Shown: positions 50,532-61,954 of the stretch, in pieces
Layout of the letters: every line of letters begins with the position of its first letter
Position numbering within the stretch: position 1 is the first letter of the stretch
Origin: Sordaria brevicollis
Lineage: Eukaryota > Ascomycota > Sordariomycetes > Sordariales > Sordariaceae
DNA: 64,000 nt
NCBI GenBank assembly: GCA_033439795.1
Contig: JAUTDP010000006.1
Span: 2,170,001 to 2,234,000 of the forward strand
Direction of reading: 5' to 3'
The notes under the pieces: model-generated
What the model was told of the DNA's origin: nothing
The model's input: the letters and a program-made list of their open reading frames with translations, nothing else
Database searches by the model: none
Made by a program: the position numbers and the translations under genes

Positions 50532-53396
50532 CTAATTCCCCGGACCCGGTTGATGGGGGTACTGTATTTGCGCCGAGTAGTTTGGGTTGAAGCCCCCGAA
50601 CGAACTCAACTGCACCAGGTAGTTCCAATCCATATGCGAGATATCAAGGTCCATCGTGCCCGATGGCGTCGCCGCCGACGGTCCAGCCCCGAACATCTGA
50701 CCCATGCCGTTGTCGAACCCTCCGTTTGGCGATCCAAACATCATCGAATCGTTCATCATCATGCTACTCGAACCCATTTGCGGTGACGTATCATGTGGCG
50801 GTTGCTGCATCGTTTTGGGTGTTGCGTACATGCCCGCTTGCATGTTAACGCCGGGAATCCCATGAGGGCCCGTCATGCCTGTCATGTCCGGAGGCATGGT
50901 TGATGTTGGCATCATTCCTGGTGGTGTAGCGGAATTGGGCATGGGTTGTCGTGGATCCGATGGCATCGATAACCCGCCGCCCATGCCACCAACTGGGCCA
51001 CTGCCAGCTTGCGGAGGACTGTTTGGTCGTTTGAACTTGGCCGCCGTATTGCGCATCAGAGTCACTATTTTCGGCGTCTGTAGATGCCGTCCTAGTTGGT
51101 TCTGCGCCGCCTCGTGGGCATCCCAGGCCTTAACAAAGAAGCCGCCGAGAGCGATATGCATCGGTGTGCGCAAGTTGGATGTCAATCCACGACGTTCCAT
51201 GTTCTCAATCATAAGAGTCCAAGCCCGCTCGCAAGGCGCGCCAGTGGTGCGCGTCCTCAAATCCTGCACAAGGAAAATATAAGCCGGTAACGGAAAGTTC
51301 AGCATAGTGTACCACTTGAATCCCTTCAAAGCCTCGTTGCCTTGCAACATGTTGTCATATTCTACCATCAAGACGGCCTGCTCAAAAAGCGCGTCCCGCT
51401 CGTTATGGTCCATAGCCCCTTGAGTGGCTTCGCGACAGAGGAAGTCGATGACTCGGAGTTTGCAGAGCGCTTGCCTTGTCATCAACAAGGTGAAGAAGTG
51501 CAGTGGTACCTTGGGATCGCAGTACTTGAGGTAAGCATTTTCCATGTAGGTGCAAAAGCTCTCCAAGTCGCGCGGCAGGTTTGTGTTGGCGACATGGGTG
51601 ACAACATCAGGAGAAGCCGGGGATGGGCTGAAATGCACTCGCGGCTGAGTAACGCGAGTTCCTCCGGGTGTAGTCACGACAGCGCGAAGTCCATTAGGCT
51701 CCGCGGCAACCGTCAACTCGATCCTCGTGAGGGTGAACAGCATTTCGGTTGGGCCGGGGTACTGGGTCGGGAAGTCCTTTCCGTGGAGGTTGAGATCCGA
51801 GTCATTGATGTTCAAGGGGAACCTGCAATCACCACCGCAGCTTGACAACGCCGTGATTGCCGAACCAGTAATCTCCGCTATCCGCTTATCCAGAATCACA
51901 ATCTGCCACCATAGACGCCTTCGTTGCTCAACTTCAAACGGAGGTAACCGGAATTGTTGTCCATCCTTGTGAATACCTATTCGGGTAGCAATCCTGACGG
52001 CAATGCCCATCAAGCAGAACATTGAGCGCGGGTCGACGTATTGGCGGACACATAGCTGAGAAGAGTCATGTCAGCTAACGACGTCGCGTAACGTACTGGC
52101 AGGACAACTTACCAGATATAACAAAAACGCTTGCAAGGTCATGATCTCGTTAGATCTCATAAAGCCAGCATTGACCAGAGCCTGCTGTAAGGCGCCATGA
52201 TATTTTGCTAAGAGTATGGTTCTGTCTTCCCCGAACTCGGTCTGGACTTCTTCGGGTGTCATCGATGTGACGGCGGAGAAGTAGATGGAGAACATCAAGG
52301 CCTCCAGTGGCTTGGGGATATTTGCAGGTTTTGCACCGGCACTTATGATTTGCTTTTGCAAAGAGGAAGTGTGGCTGAGTTTCAGGAGCGGATTGACATT
52401 TGTGATGTACGTTTGCCACAGCTGAAAAATTTGGAATGGCGACGGGTGCGAGTTGGTCACGCTGGTTGGGGCTCCGCCAACGACGAAGGGGAAGCCATCG
52501 TTGTTCTCGAACATCGTGTCGTATGCATGATGAAGGGTCGGCCCTTCACAGTCCTCATCGGAGGAATCCGCAAGCTCCTCGTCCATGGCTCGAAACTAGG
52601 GTATTTGATTAGCACCTTGTTCTGGACAGAGAATCCTACCGTGGCCATTCTTTTGATTCCGAAAACGTTGGAGAAGCGACAAAGGATATGGAAGGGGACA
52701 TTATAGGCAAGCCGAGGTACGCAATTTCCATGCTGAGGAATGTCAAGGAATGAAGATGTCGGGTATGGAAGGATGGTGGGTTAACCAATCTTACCTCCTT
52801 GTTATATGGGAACCACTTTTGTCTAAATGAAGCAAGGGAGAGAAATTAGCTTGATGTGATGAAATGGAGGAATACGTGGGAAGGACTAACTTGTCATATC
52901 CCTGATCACCAGGCGAGACATGATCTGCGGCACTCGAAGGGGATGTCTTGAGCCCGCTAAGGTCCTGCTCCAGGTCGGCAACATCGTCGATGGAATCCGA
53001 GGTTTTGAGCTCGTGGGCAATGGGTTCAAAGTTGACGCCGTGCTGGGATAGAAGGGATTCATATTTCTTGAGGCGGTCGATGAGATCCCGCTCGTGGGGC
53101 TTCTTCTTGCGGCGCCGAGGCGGCTGGGGCGGGACGACGCGACAGTCGACTCCGGCCTTGACGCAGTTGGCACAGGGTTTCTGCTTGTCGCAACGAACCT
53201 TGCGCTGCTGACAAAGGACGCATGAATGGCCTCGCGTCAACTTCATCACCGAGGGTTCAGGAACGGCCTGAACGGAGTGGACGCCGGCGGGATGCCTCTG
53301 CTCCGGCGACGACGAGGAGGGCGGCAACGGGGGTTGCGGGTGCTCGTGGAGGTAGTCATGCCGCTGGTCCGGCGGCGTAAGCTCCGAAGCCTCCAT
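50532..53396 (-). CDS. Zn2Cys6 fungal transcription factor
   Basis: Four exons on the - strand: 53396-52891, 52822-52795, 52595-52113, 52055-50532. All introns are GT-AG (68, 199 and 57 bp) and the joined frame gives 846 residues. The binuclear zinc cluster uses C59, C62, C69, C75, C78 and C85 with spacing 2-6-5-2-6, followed by a basic linker (RRRKKK) and a short helix likely to dimerise. Exons 3 and 4 encode the fungal transcription factor middle domain, including an YLLCVRQYVDPRS-type block across the last junction. The C-terminal 170 or so residues are rich in Met, Gly, Pro and Gln and end with an acidic MDWN segment, a plausible activation region. The 28-bp exon 2 is supported by the reading GYDKQKWFPYNKE. 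The target genes are unknown; I do not recognise the orthologue. Confidence 0.87.
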
Positions 53397-54470
53397 GATG
53401 GATACCAGTCGTCTACCTTGACTTATGTAAAGCCTTGTTGCGGGGGTCCGCGTGAAGCTTGTTCGGATGCAGACGGGCCGCTCGGGTCCGAGACGGGGAC
53501 TTGGCCAAGCCGTGCTTCAGGGTCAGTTGTATGGGAGCGCTTTCTACTGAGCCAGGACTACCAGGTCACGCCCCAGCAGGCCCCAACCACAAGTGACGGT
53601 TGATTCCAAGGGTGAGGTAACTTTCTGCCGGCGTCACTTCTCTGGCGTCACCACAGACTCACAGTTCCCGCAACCTGTTTCTGCAGCTTTCTCTCTTGAG
53701 AGCGTGGGTGGGCGTGCCAGGGATCGGCTCCCGGGGTCACCCAAGGGTTTGAAGACAGCTGCTTGTGTGCAGAGCCGCAGGACAGCCACTACAAAAGGGA
53801 ACTTGTACCGCACTCTGCGTTTCTGTTTTGAGTATGCCGTTAGCTTGGCCCGGCTTATTCTGCTTTTCTTGGCCTATGATCTGCTCTGGTCCAGTCCTGA
53901 CAGCGGAAGCGGAAGGCGGATGGTGTCCCCGTGGCTGAAACCGCACCACTCGCGGACGGGATTCCGTGGGGAACTCGAGAACTGGAGGGGTGAGAGATGT
54001 GGTGGTTGAATACCGTCTATAGTACCTCCTTTTAGCCGTCGATGTCCAACAGCAACCAAATTTGAGGAGTGTCAAGACGGTGGGAGATTGCGGTTGGGCG
54101 TGGGGTGTCTCTCTCTGTGAGAAATCAGGTAGTGTATGTATTCCTGTATGTGTGCGCGTGTGTATGTGTTGCCGCCAGTCAGGTGTGCAGAAGCAGAGTG
54201 TCGTTTATTGCATGTATCTGTCGCCGGGCGAGGGCCGATGTGTGTGTATAGAGGTAGTAACAGCGAAGGCCAAGCCAGGTACCGATAGTATGTGACGAGG
54301 CGGATCGAGGTACCTCGACCTGAAGGTTAAAGGTGTGTCCAATTCTTATTCCAGACAGTAAGGTCACCAGTTGATGTCAATCTTGTCCCCAAAGTTAAGC
54401 CCAGTGTGTCCAGTATCCGGCCGTCTGGATCCTTGGCCGAATCTAGAATCCGGAGGCCGGGGCCCTGACG

Positions 54471-54490
54471 GCTGCTGCTGCTGCTGCTGC
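54471..54490. repeat. CTG trinucleotide microsatellite
   Basis: About seven uninterrupted GCT/CTG units in the transcription factor upstream region. Confidence 0.8.
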
Positions 54491-55663
54491 CAGCAAGACA
54501 GACGCAGAAAAAAGCCACACCCGAATTAATGATGTGTCGAATGTCCAAATGCGTGAATCGATGATTGTTCCGGAGTGTGCTGCCGACGCAGGAAGCGAAG
54601 AAGGGAGGGCTAGTCGGCTGCTGGTAGGCTGCTGGTACCTGACCGTCCGTAGATTGTGGTCGAAAGGGAGACCCAGAGGAGTGGTGGAGAGTGGATTGAG
54701 GTTTCGGGACCAGAAAGCCTTCGAAGCACCCGAGATGCCCGACCGCTTGGGGGGGAAAAGGAAGTCAATCGCACCTACCTTGTGTTGGTAGCCGTGCAAT
54801 GCTGGGCTGAGGCAAGGAGACCCGGCAGTAGCGAAGAAAGCGTGGCCAGCAGCAGAGGGGTTCAGTTGTAAAAAAGGAAGGCGGGCGATTGGATGCGCTT
54901 CCGGCGACACAAGATAAAGTGATCTAAAATGGCATGCGCCTGTATGCGCTTGTTCCTGTTCCAGGCTGTTGGGTGACGGATGGATCCCTCTCAACTGTGG
55001 GCTTGTGTGTTGAACTGATGAAGAGAAAAGGGACGATGACTTGGATAGAAGAAAAAAAAAAGACGCAAGCAAACTTGAACCAACCCGACAAGAGAGGAGC
55101 AAGGCAATGAAAAGCAGCCTGAGCCAGGACGGAGCAGCAGCAGAAAGCAGCAGTAGCAATCAAGCCAACCCGAGGGAAAGGATACTCAACAGAACCAACC
55201 TATACTAGGGTACTAAGAAGGCAAGCAAGCAGAACAGCCATACCATAAAGGTACCGGCGAAGCGGGCTCGTTAAAGGTTAGATCCTGCCCAGACCCTCAA
55301 AAGTCCACACATCCTCCTGACCGCTCCCCTCCATCTGGTTCTCGGTTTCATTCCCCAGGCCGTCTCTGCCTGCTGCCCACTGCTTGCTGCACTGCTTACC
55401 TAGAGGTAGCCTCGTGGTGGACGATAAATGTTTAGCTTAAGACTGCCCTTTCCCCTCTCAGCTCCAGGTCTTGGTTCATTCAGTCTCGTGGCCTCTTCTT
55501 CTCCTCTCCATCTTGCTTTTCTTTGTCTTTCACCGCTGCAACACCGGTTCTCGCCCAAGGCCGCGCAAGCATTGCTTGATCCGTCTATACGATGTCGGCC
55601 TTGATACTCGATACGTCCTGATACGACAAGTGTCCTTTGGATCGAAGCTGGGCTGGGCTGGAG

Positions 55664-55692
55664 GGCAGGCAGACAGACAGGCAGGCAGGCAG
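55664..55692. repeat. GGCA/GACA tetranucleotide repeat
   Basis: Seven tandem GGCA or GACA units in the divergent intergenic region. Confidence 0.8.
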
Positions 55693-57384
55693 CTGGGCAA
55701 AGTGATTTCCTCCCGTATTCAGCTGTCACTGCCACTCACTCTTCCACAGTGACGGTGACTGTGCTTCGGTGGGTGCAAGCTGCGTGAGAGAACGGAATGG
55801 GAAGTGGTGACTGCATTTGAACTTGGAAGCGCCATCGAATCAGATTGCGCGCCCAGCTTATGATGGGTTCGACAAGAGCCAGCCCTACTGCGCACCTTGG
55901 GATCCGGGAGCAACGAGACGGCGAGAAGGGACAAAGTGCTTGGCCCCCTGTTCTGCATTTGGTGTGTGTGTCTGTGTAGTGTAAGGCGTGAAGAAGAGTT
56001 GGCAGCGGAATATCGCAGTCGCTCCCACACTTGTGCGACCTTGACATTTGCATTCCCGTCTATGCCCTGACATTCTGCCGCTGCTTCTGCTTTGTGATGG
56101 TCGTGACGAACATGACGCCGGGAAAATTACATACTTGTACGGTTCGCTGCTTGATCTGTGGTGTCTCAAGGAGCACCGCATGCCCTCTGGCATTGAAACA
56201 TTCGTTCGCAATTGTATTGACCGATCCCCGTGTCGTGGTAATTGCAAAGGGTCCAGAGAAGAACCTTAATGAGACGGACGACGCAGGAGTCGTGACGAGG
56301 TACCTTCCTTGGGCCTGCGGTTGTTGGGTGAGCAATTTCGGGACCGAGAGCTCTTTTTCGTACCCGAGAAGCTCAGCCTAGGAAGCGAAAAAGTGGGTTC
56401 GGCCTGAATGCAACGAGGTTGAGAGCGGGGCTCGGGTCCAGCCGAAACGTCCACTTGGCGGGGCCATAGGGCGCGGATACCTCTAAGGTTCTGATGTCCA
56501 CTAAGAGCCGCTAAACCCACCTGTAGATCACTGGAGACAATCACTGAACGCAACCAAAATAATGATCGGTTTTTGCAGCGACCGACCTCCGTCTGTGCCA
56601 TTTAATTGTACAACAGCACTCAAGACGCTAAGCCTTGAAAAAAAGCCACCAGCGCCGCAATACCGAAAGCCAAGACCAAACGAGAACGGCTCCTCCTTCG
56701 ATCTTTCCCGTCCAGCTCCACACGAAACCGCATTCATGGAACAACCTGCAGGAGCGGATCTGGCAATGGGGAAGTCCTTTCCCATTCTTCTCTTGGCAAA
56801 AAGGTTGTACACGACCCGTCGATGCCATTTTGTTCAGACAAGATGGTATAGATGGGGACCAGACAGACAGAATAGGCAGGAGGGGCCCAGGTAATCAGGT
56901 GAGGAAAACAGGCAATTGTCGCGCAGGGAGGACAGAGTGAGTAAGTGGAATGCAGAGTCTGCACCCTAAAGCTCCGATGTTCCGACCTCTTTCCCTTGAT
57001 TAACAAATTGCAGTGACGGCCATGGGAACACCAACATCACTCGACTGCCCAAGATAGTAGCCCTTGGGAATGTCGAAATGGAAAAGGAGATAGCCACTCG
57101 CTTCCCTCGCCTATCATCCACCGACATCGATCCCTTCCATCACTTTCAAGCTGCTTCTTTGACTCGGTTCCCCGTCCCTCCCATCCATCTCACAACCCGT
57201 CATCCAATATCAAAGATGCATATCCCGAGAGGACGGGGCAATAGCTTGGCCTCTACATCTAGATCTACATGGTCCATACATGGAGCATACATGGGCCGCT
57301 CGGGACTGGCATCTGAAAACCCCTTACTGGAGGCACACGGATTGGATCTCCCACGCATCCATTGTCTCCGATGTGATGTGTGTC

Positions 57385-57408
57385 CCATGTCCATGTCCAT
57401 GTCCATGT
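57385..57408. repeat. CCATGT hexanucleotide repeat
   Basis: Four perfect CCATGT copies, about 1 kb upstream of the MFS start codon. Confidence 0.85.
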
Positions 57409-58455
57409 AGAGGTAACTCGGTCAGGCACTTCGCTTCGGGCCACAGTCATTCTCACGCGGCGCCGTAGGCCAAGGTTGAGGGACCGACGTGCGAGTGCTT
57501 TATAATAGATGGGTGAGTTTGACGGGTTGGACTTTGACAAATCCACGGGACCACGGTCCCATAGTTGCCGTCACCCGTCATCTACGCCTGCCCGTAGCCA
57601 TGGCAAGCCTCCGGGGCTGTCAACCTGTCTGTCTGTCTCCACGCTGTGTGTGGGCTGGCTGCTTTTTATGTCCGAGACCAAGAACGTGTCTTATATAGAA
57701 GACAACCGCGTGCGCGACACTGCTTCTTCTTTTCTTTTGCCTTGTTCTCCCTCTTCTTTTTCTCTTGCACATCTAACCTACAGCAAGGATACATCTACTT
57801 CAGTACAATTATTTCATACTCACGCAAGCACCTGTTGGTTGGCATATCTTAACGCACAGCTAGTAGTGTCTCACTTGTTTAGTTATTTTCCGCTTCTGTC
57901 TGTTTATTGTTTACATACCTACGTCCGCATATCCCTAACAACCTTGGCTCTCTCAAACTCAACTCACTCACCTTGCGACACCTCACCCTGCGTCACCTAA
58001 ACCTCCTCACCTCTTGTTACGTCTCATCTCGACAACCACACGATTCTGGAACCTCACACCTCGACGATTGGCGTGTTATCGCCTGACTGATTAACCGAGC
58101 GGCCGCTTGTTTTTTGTTCGCCTGCTTACCCGACTTTGTCCGTGAGGCCTTCGGATTGGCCCCCTTCGTCACCAAGGTAGTCAGTGCCCGGCACAAGAAG
58201 AAGGAGAGAAGCAAGAGGAGGAACGGAAGAAACAGGACTAGAAAAAAAGAGACAAACCAACAAGGAGAGACCTGTCTTTCATAGGATCCCAGGACGAACC
58301 ACTCATCCGTCATCGGTTCACAACGAGTGTCTCGGTCGCACTCTGTCCCCGCCTCCGTCCGGCAGGCTGGTCCTCCTTTTCTCACGGGGCCCCGTCGCTT
58401 TGCTTTGCATCTTCCTGCGACCTCCCACCAACTGTTTCGAGCCAACCCATCCATA

Positions 58456-60671
58456 ATGGCTACCGTCTCGCGATCCACCACGTCCCTCAGTAGCAGCGGC
58501 AAGTCAAGCCATCACAACCGCCCGGGAGACGACTCTAGGGGCGCTGGTAGTATGGCAGAACCAAACGATGTCGAAAAACTCTCGCCTACTCCGCCGCCTG
58601 CGGGCCCGCAGCAGCCAACCGAAGATGATCTGTACAAACCAAAGAGTCCTATGTTCTGGTTGACCCTGCTGTGCAACTTTATGGCGCTGTTTCTCGTTGC
58701 TCTCGACAGGACAATCATCGCGACCGCTGTGCCGCGCATCTCGGACGAGTTCAATGCTTTGGGCGATATTGGGTGGTATGGCTCCGCTTACATGTTGACG
58801 ACATCGTGTGCTCAGCTTGTCTATGGGCGCATCTACAAGTTTTATGATATGAAATGGTTAGTGTCTTCACCTCGTCGTTGTCAGACGAACAGGATTAAGT
58901 GCTAACAGGGGTCGTTCATTTATAGGGTCTTTTTAGTCAGCGTCGTCGTCTTCGAGATCGGCTCTGCAATATGCGGCGCGGCACCGAGCTCGACCGTTTT
59001 CATTGTCGGTCGTGCCATTGCTGGCGCGGCTTCCGCTGGTATCTTTTCAGGCTGCATGTTGATCATGATACCTATGATCCCTCTACATCGAAGGCCTGCC
59101 TTCCAAGGTCTGTTCGGCATGGTGTTTGGTATCGCATCGGTTATGGGCCCCTTGATCGGCGGAGGCTTCACAAGCGGTGCAACCTGGCGTTGGTGTTTCT
59201 ACATCAACTTGCCTATCGGTGCTGTTAGCTTTATCTTCATGGTCTTCTTCTGGAACCCACCGAAAGAGAAGCGCGCACCTGCTAGCGTTGCCGCACATAT
59301 CAAGCGACTAGACCCCATCGGCATGGTGTTCTTCCTTCCTGGAACCGTGTGTCTCTTACTTGCATTGCAGTGGGCTGGCTCGACCTATACGTGGAATTCG
59401 TGGCGCATCATCCTACTCTTTGCGCTCTTTGCAGCATGCACCGCGGCTTTCGTTGTTGTTCAGATCTTGAAACCCAAGACGGCTATGGTGCCGCCAAGGG
59501 TCATAACACAGAGGAGCGTGGCTTTCGGTACCTCCTTTACCTTCTTCTTGGCAGGGTCTATGCTCATGATGGTGTATTACGTACCGATATGGTGTAAGTT
59601 TTGATCCCGAGTCAGCCCCCTTTTTTTCGTTGATTGTTGGCTGACCAATCACGTCTTATAGTCCAAACCGTCAAACAGGTCGACCCCATCAAGTCCGGTA
59701 TTTACACTCTTCCGCTCGTTCTCAGCCTGGTCGTTTCGAGTATCATTGCCGGTATCATTACCCAGAAGATTGGATACTATGTACCATCTATGCTCGTTGC
59801 TCCCTCAATCATGTCGGTCGGCGAGGGCCTCATGAGCACACTGAACCCAGGCAGTCCAACTTCTCATTGGGTCGCCTTCCAGTTCCTGACAGGTTTCGGT
59901 CTCGGTTTTGGAATGCAAACTTCAGGTTTGGCCATCCAGACGGTCTTGCCGAAAGAAGATGTCAGCACAGGCATTGCCATCAACTTCTTTGTCCAGCAAC
60001 TAGGCGGCGCTGTCTTCACATCAGTCGGTCAGACCATTCTCAGTAACCTTCTCGTCAAGAGACTGGCCGGAATCCCGGGCATAGGAGGCCATGTCATCGT
60101 CAACGAAGGCGCCACGCAGCTCACCAACGAAGTACCACCCGAATACAAGGACCGCGTGATTGGCGCATACAACTATGCCTGTCAGCGAATTTTCCTGGCA
60201 TCGATGGGTCTTGCATTTGCTTCGCTCCTCTGTGCATTTGGCATGGAGTGGAAGAGCGTCAAGAAGGGAAGACAAGGGCCACCACCATCGCAACCCCCCG
60301 CAACCGGACCCCATGGACCCAACGAAGGTCTCCTCCGGTCATCTCCTTCTTGCCAACCAAGCGGGCCTTCCGACGGGTCGACGACGAACGGGTTGATAAT
60401 GGCCAAGAAGGAATCGCCAGCCGAAGGTCTCCCGCGACAACATCTCAGAAGCCGGACCTCAAGGAGATCCTCACTTGCATCTGAGGGCAGGCACTCGGGA
60501 GTGTTGACAAAGCCACCGCCGGCGCATATGATGCCTGGCTTGCCGAGCTCAGCTAAGGGGAGTCCGAGATCGAGTGATCAAAGGATGGAGCACGATACTC
60601 GTTTGAGTCATAACTCAGTGCCACGGACAACAAGTCAGGAAATGAGGGAACTTCCTAGTCCTGCTGCTTGA
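58456..60671 (+). CDS. MFS transporter, DHA2-like drug:H+ antiporter family
   Basis: Three exons (58456-58856, 58926-59593, 59662-60671) with GT-AG introns of 69 and 68 bp; the first has a clear GCTAAC branch motif. The product is 692 residues. After a polar 65-residue N-terminus come hydrophobic segments with the family signatures [11 protein letters not shown] (83-93), a [11 protein letters not shown] block, an R-A-G region, and a [13 protein letters not shown] motif typical of proton antiporters. YVPIWFQTVK follows across the second junction. The pattern fits the 14-helix fungal efflux pumps. The last helix ends near residue 551 and is followed by about 140 hydrophilic residues rich in Pro, Ser and Arg. 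The substrate cannot be told. The start is chosen from the ATG that gives the conserved polar N-terminus; an upstream in-frame ATG at 58327 lies in the probable leader. Confidence 0.9.
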
Positions 60672-61833
60672 TTTTCCCGGAAATGGCAAGGGGAAGTAAA
60701 GAAGTGTCTTGGTGAGAGTGAAGGAATTCGACAAATTAGTGATTAAGTTCAGGAAAATACTTTTGGATATGAAGCAGAACGGGTTGGAGGCCATGGCGTT
60801 CTCTCCTCTCACATATATTTGGAAGCTTGGGGTCACATGCTGGATATGGTGTAGAAGGATGGTAAGTATAACAAATTGGGGTCCCTATTTGGGAAACCTG
60901 TATTATTCATAACGAACATTATGTTACGAAGGGGTTTGGGATTCAAACAAGGATTTGCTCGGAAAGCGATGTCGGAAAACTGTGGGTAAGTAGATATGAT
61001 ATGAAGAAAGGAAAAGAACCTCAGCTTATTGAATATGGAAAAGGAAACACCACTCCAAAGAATTCGCGTGCGTTAACATTGACATATGCTTCTCTTTTCG
61101 TTCCTGCCGCGCCGGTGTAATTCCTACTGAGGCGGCTTGGTCGGTGCGACTCGGTCAATTTCTCGGACACACTTGGGGAGTGTCACCACCTATGCTCCTC
61201 AACTCGGCTAGGTGAGTGAAGCCGATGAAGTGTGTCTCGGCGTTGGGGTAAAAGATGCAAGTGAAAACACATCGCGGGGAAAGAGAAGCAGGAACTGATT
61301 TCGATGCTACCCTACCAACGCTCGCTCTCCTCCCAACCGCGAGCTAGACTCTCCTAAGAACCTCGATGAATCCCATGAATTGCCAGTATATGACCCGGAC
61401 ACTCCAAAATTCCGGTGCACTAAAGAACGCACTGCAACTCACCGCGGGCCGATTCAACTTCTTCTATCGACGGAGAAGGCAAGGGCCAAGAGTAGAAGAT
61501 GGACCGAGCCGATGCGGAGAATCCCTGACTGTTGACCGCAGCTTTCTTCAACACCCTGGCTCTATACAACGTCATGGGTTGCATACATACTATCATGATG
61601 CTTCTGGTGTGAGTAGCAGCAAAATCTCCAACTTCCGATTCCATATCTCCAGGTTCACGGCCTGGAGAAAGTTCTGGGGTGGGGGGGATGGAGGTGGCCT
61701 TGGGATGAGGAGATCGTCATAGTTTTCGTGGAGGATTTCGCTTGATGGATTTTTGGTCCAGACTTGTGATCTTTAGTCAATACCACGCTCTGGGGTCTAT
61801 CATGGATGGTGGTTGAGGAAAAGTGATGAAAAG
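60672..61833. other. Intergenic region upstream of glucoamylase
   Basis: About 1.2 kb with the MFS 3' UTR and the glucoamylase promoter. The frame at 61366-61722 has no family features and overlaps a - strand frame. A cluster of CGG triplets is listed separately. Confidence 0.55.
61133..61166 (+). promoter_or_regulatory. Cluster of four direct CGG triplets
   Basis: CGG at 61133, 61142, 61152 and 61164, with spacers of 6, 7 and 9 bases, about 790-820 bp upstream of the glucoamylase start. Zn2Cys6 factors bind spaced CGG triplets. The spacing does not match the CGG-N8-CGG form reported for AmyR, so the assignment is weak. Confidence 0.25.
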
Positions 61834-61840
61834 TATATAA
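61834..61840 (+). promoter_or_regulatory. TATA box of glucoamylase gene
   Basis: TATATAA about 120 bp upstream of the ATG, followed by a pyrimidine-rich leader and a CACAATGG start context. This is a typical strong fungal promoter layout. Confidence 0.7.
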
Positions 61841-61954
61841 ACACCGCTGATCCTGTCATACCACATACTTCTTTCCTTCCTTTGGATCTTCACCAGTCCC
61901 ATTCTTTTCAACCCTCACTGGTTCCACTCTCGATCTCCTCGACTTCTTACCACA

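Larger units (their letters stand above)
53397..58455. other. Divergent intergenic region between the transcription factor and MFS genes
   Basis: About 5 kb upstream of both genes. It should hold both promoters and leaders. Frames in it (for example 54443-55159 on the - strand, 238 codons) translate to Ser/Leu/Ala-rich sequence from pyrimidine-rich leader DNA and show no domain. Several short simple repeats are listed separately. I see no RNA gene or transposon. Confidence 0.5.

Noticed and set aside
54443..55159. 238-codon frame with a hydrophobic start, looks like a secreted protein
   Set aside because: Produced by pyrimidine-rich leader DNA upstream of the transcription factor; ends in a CTG-repeat alanine run; no family.
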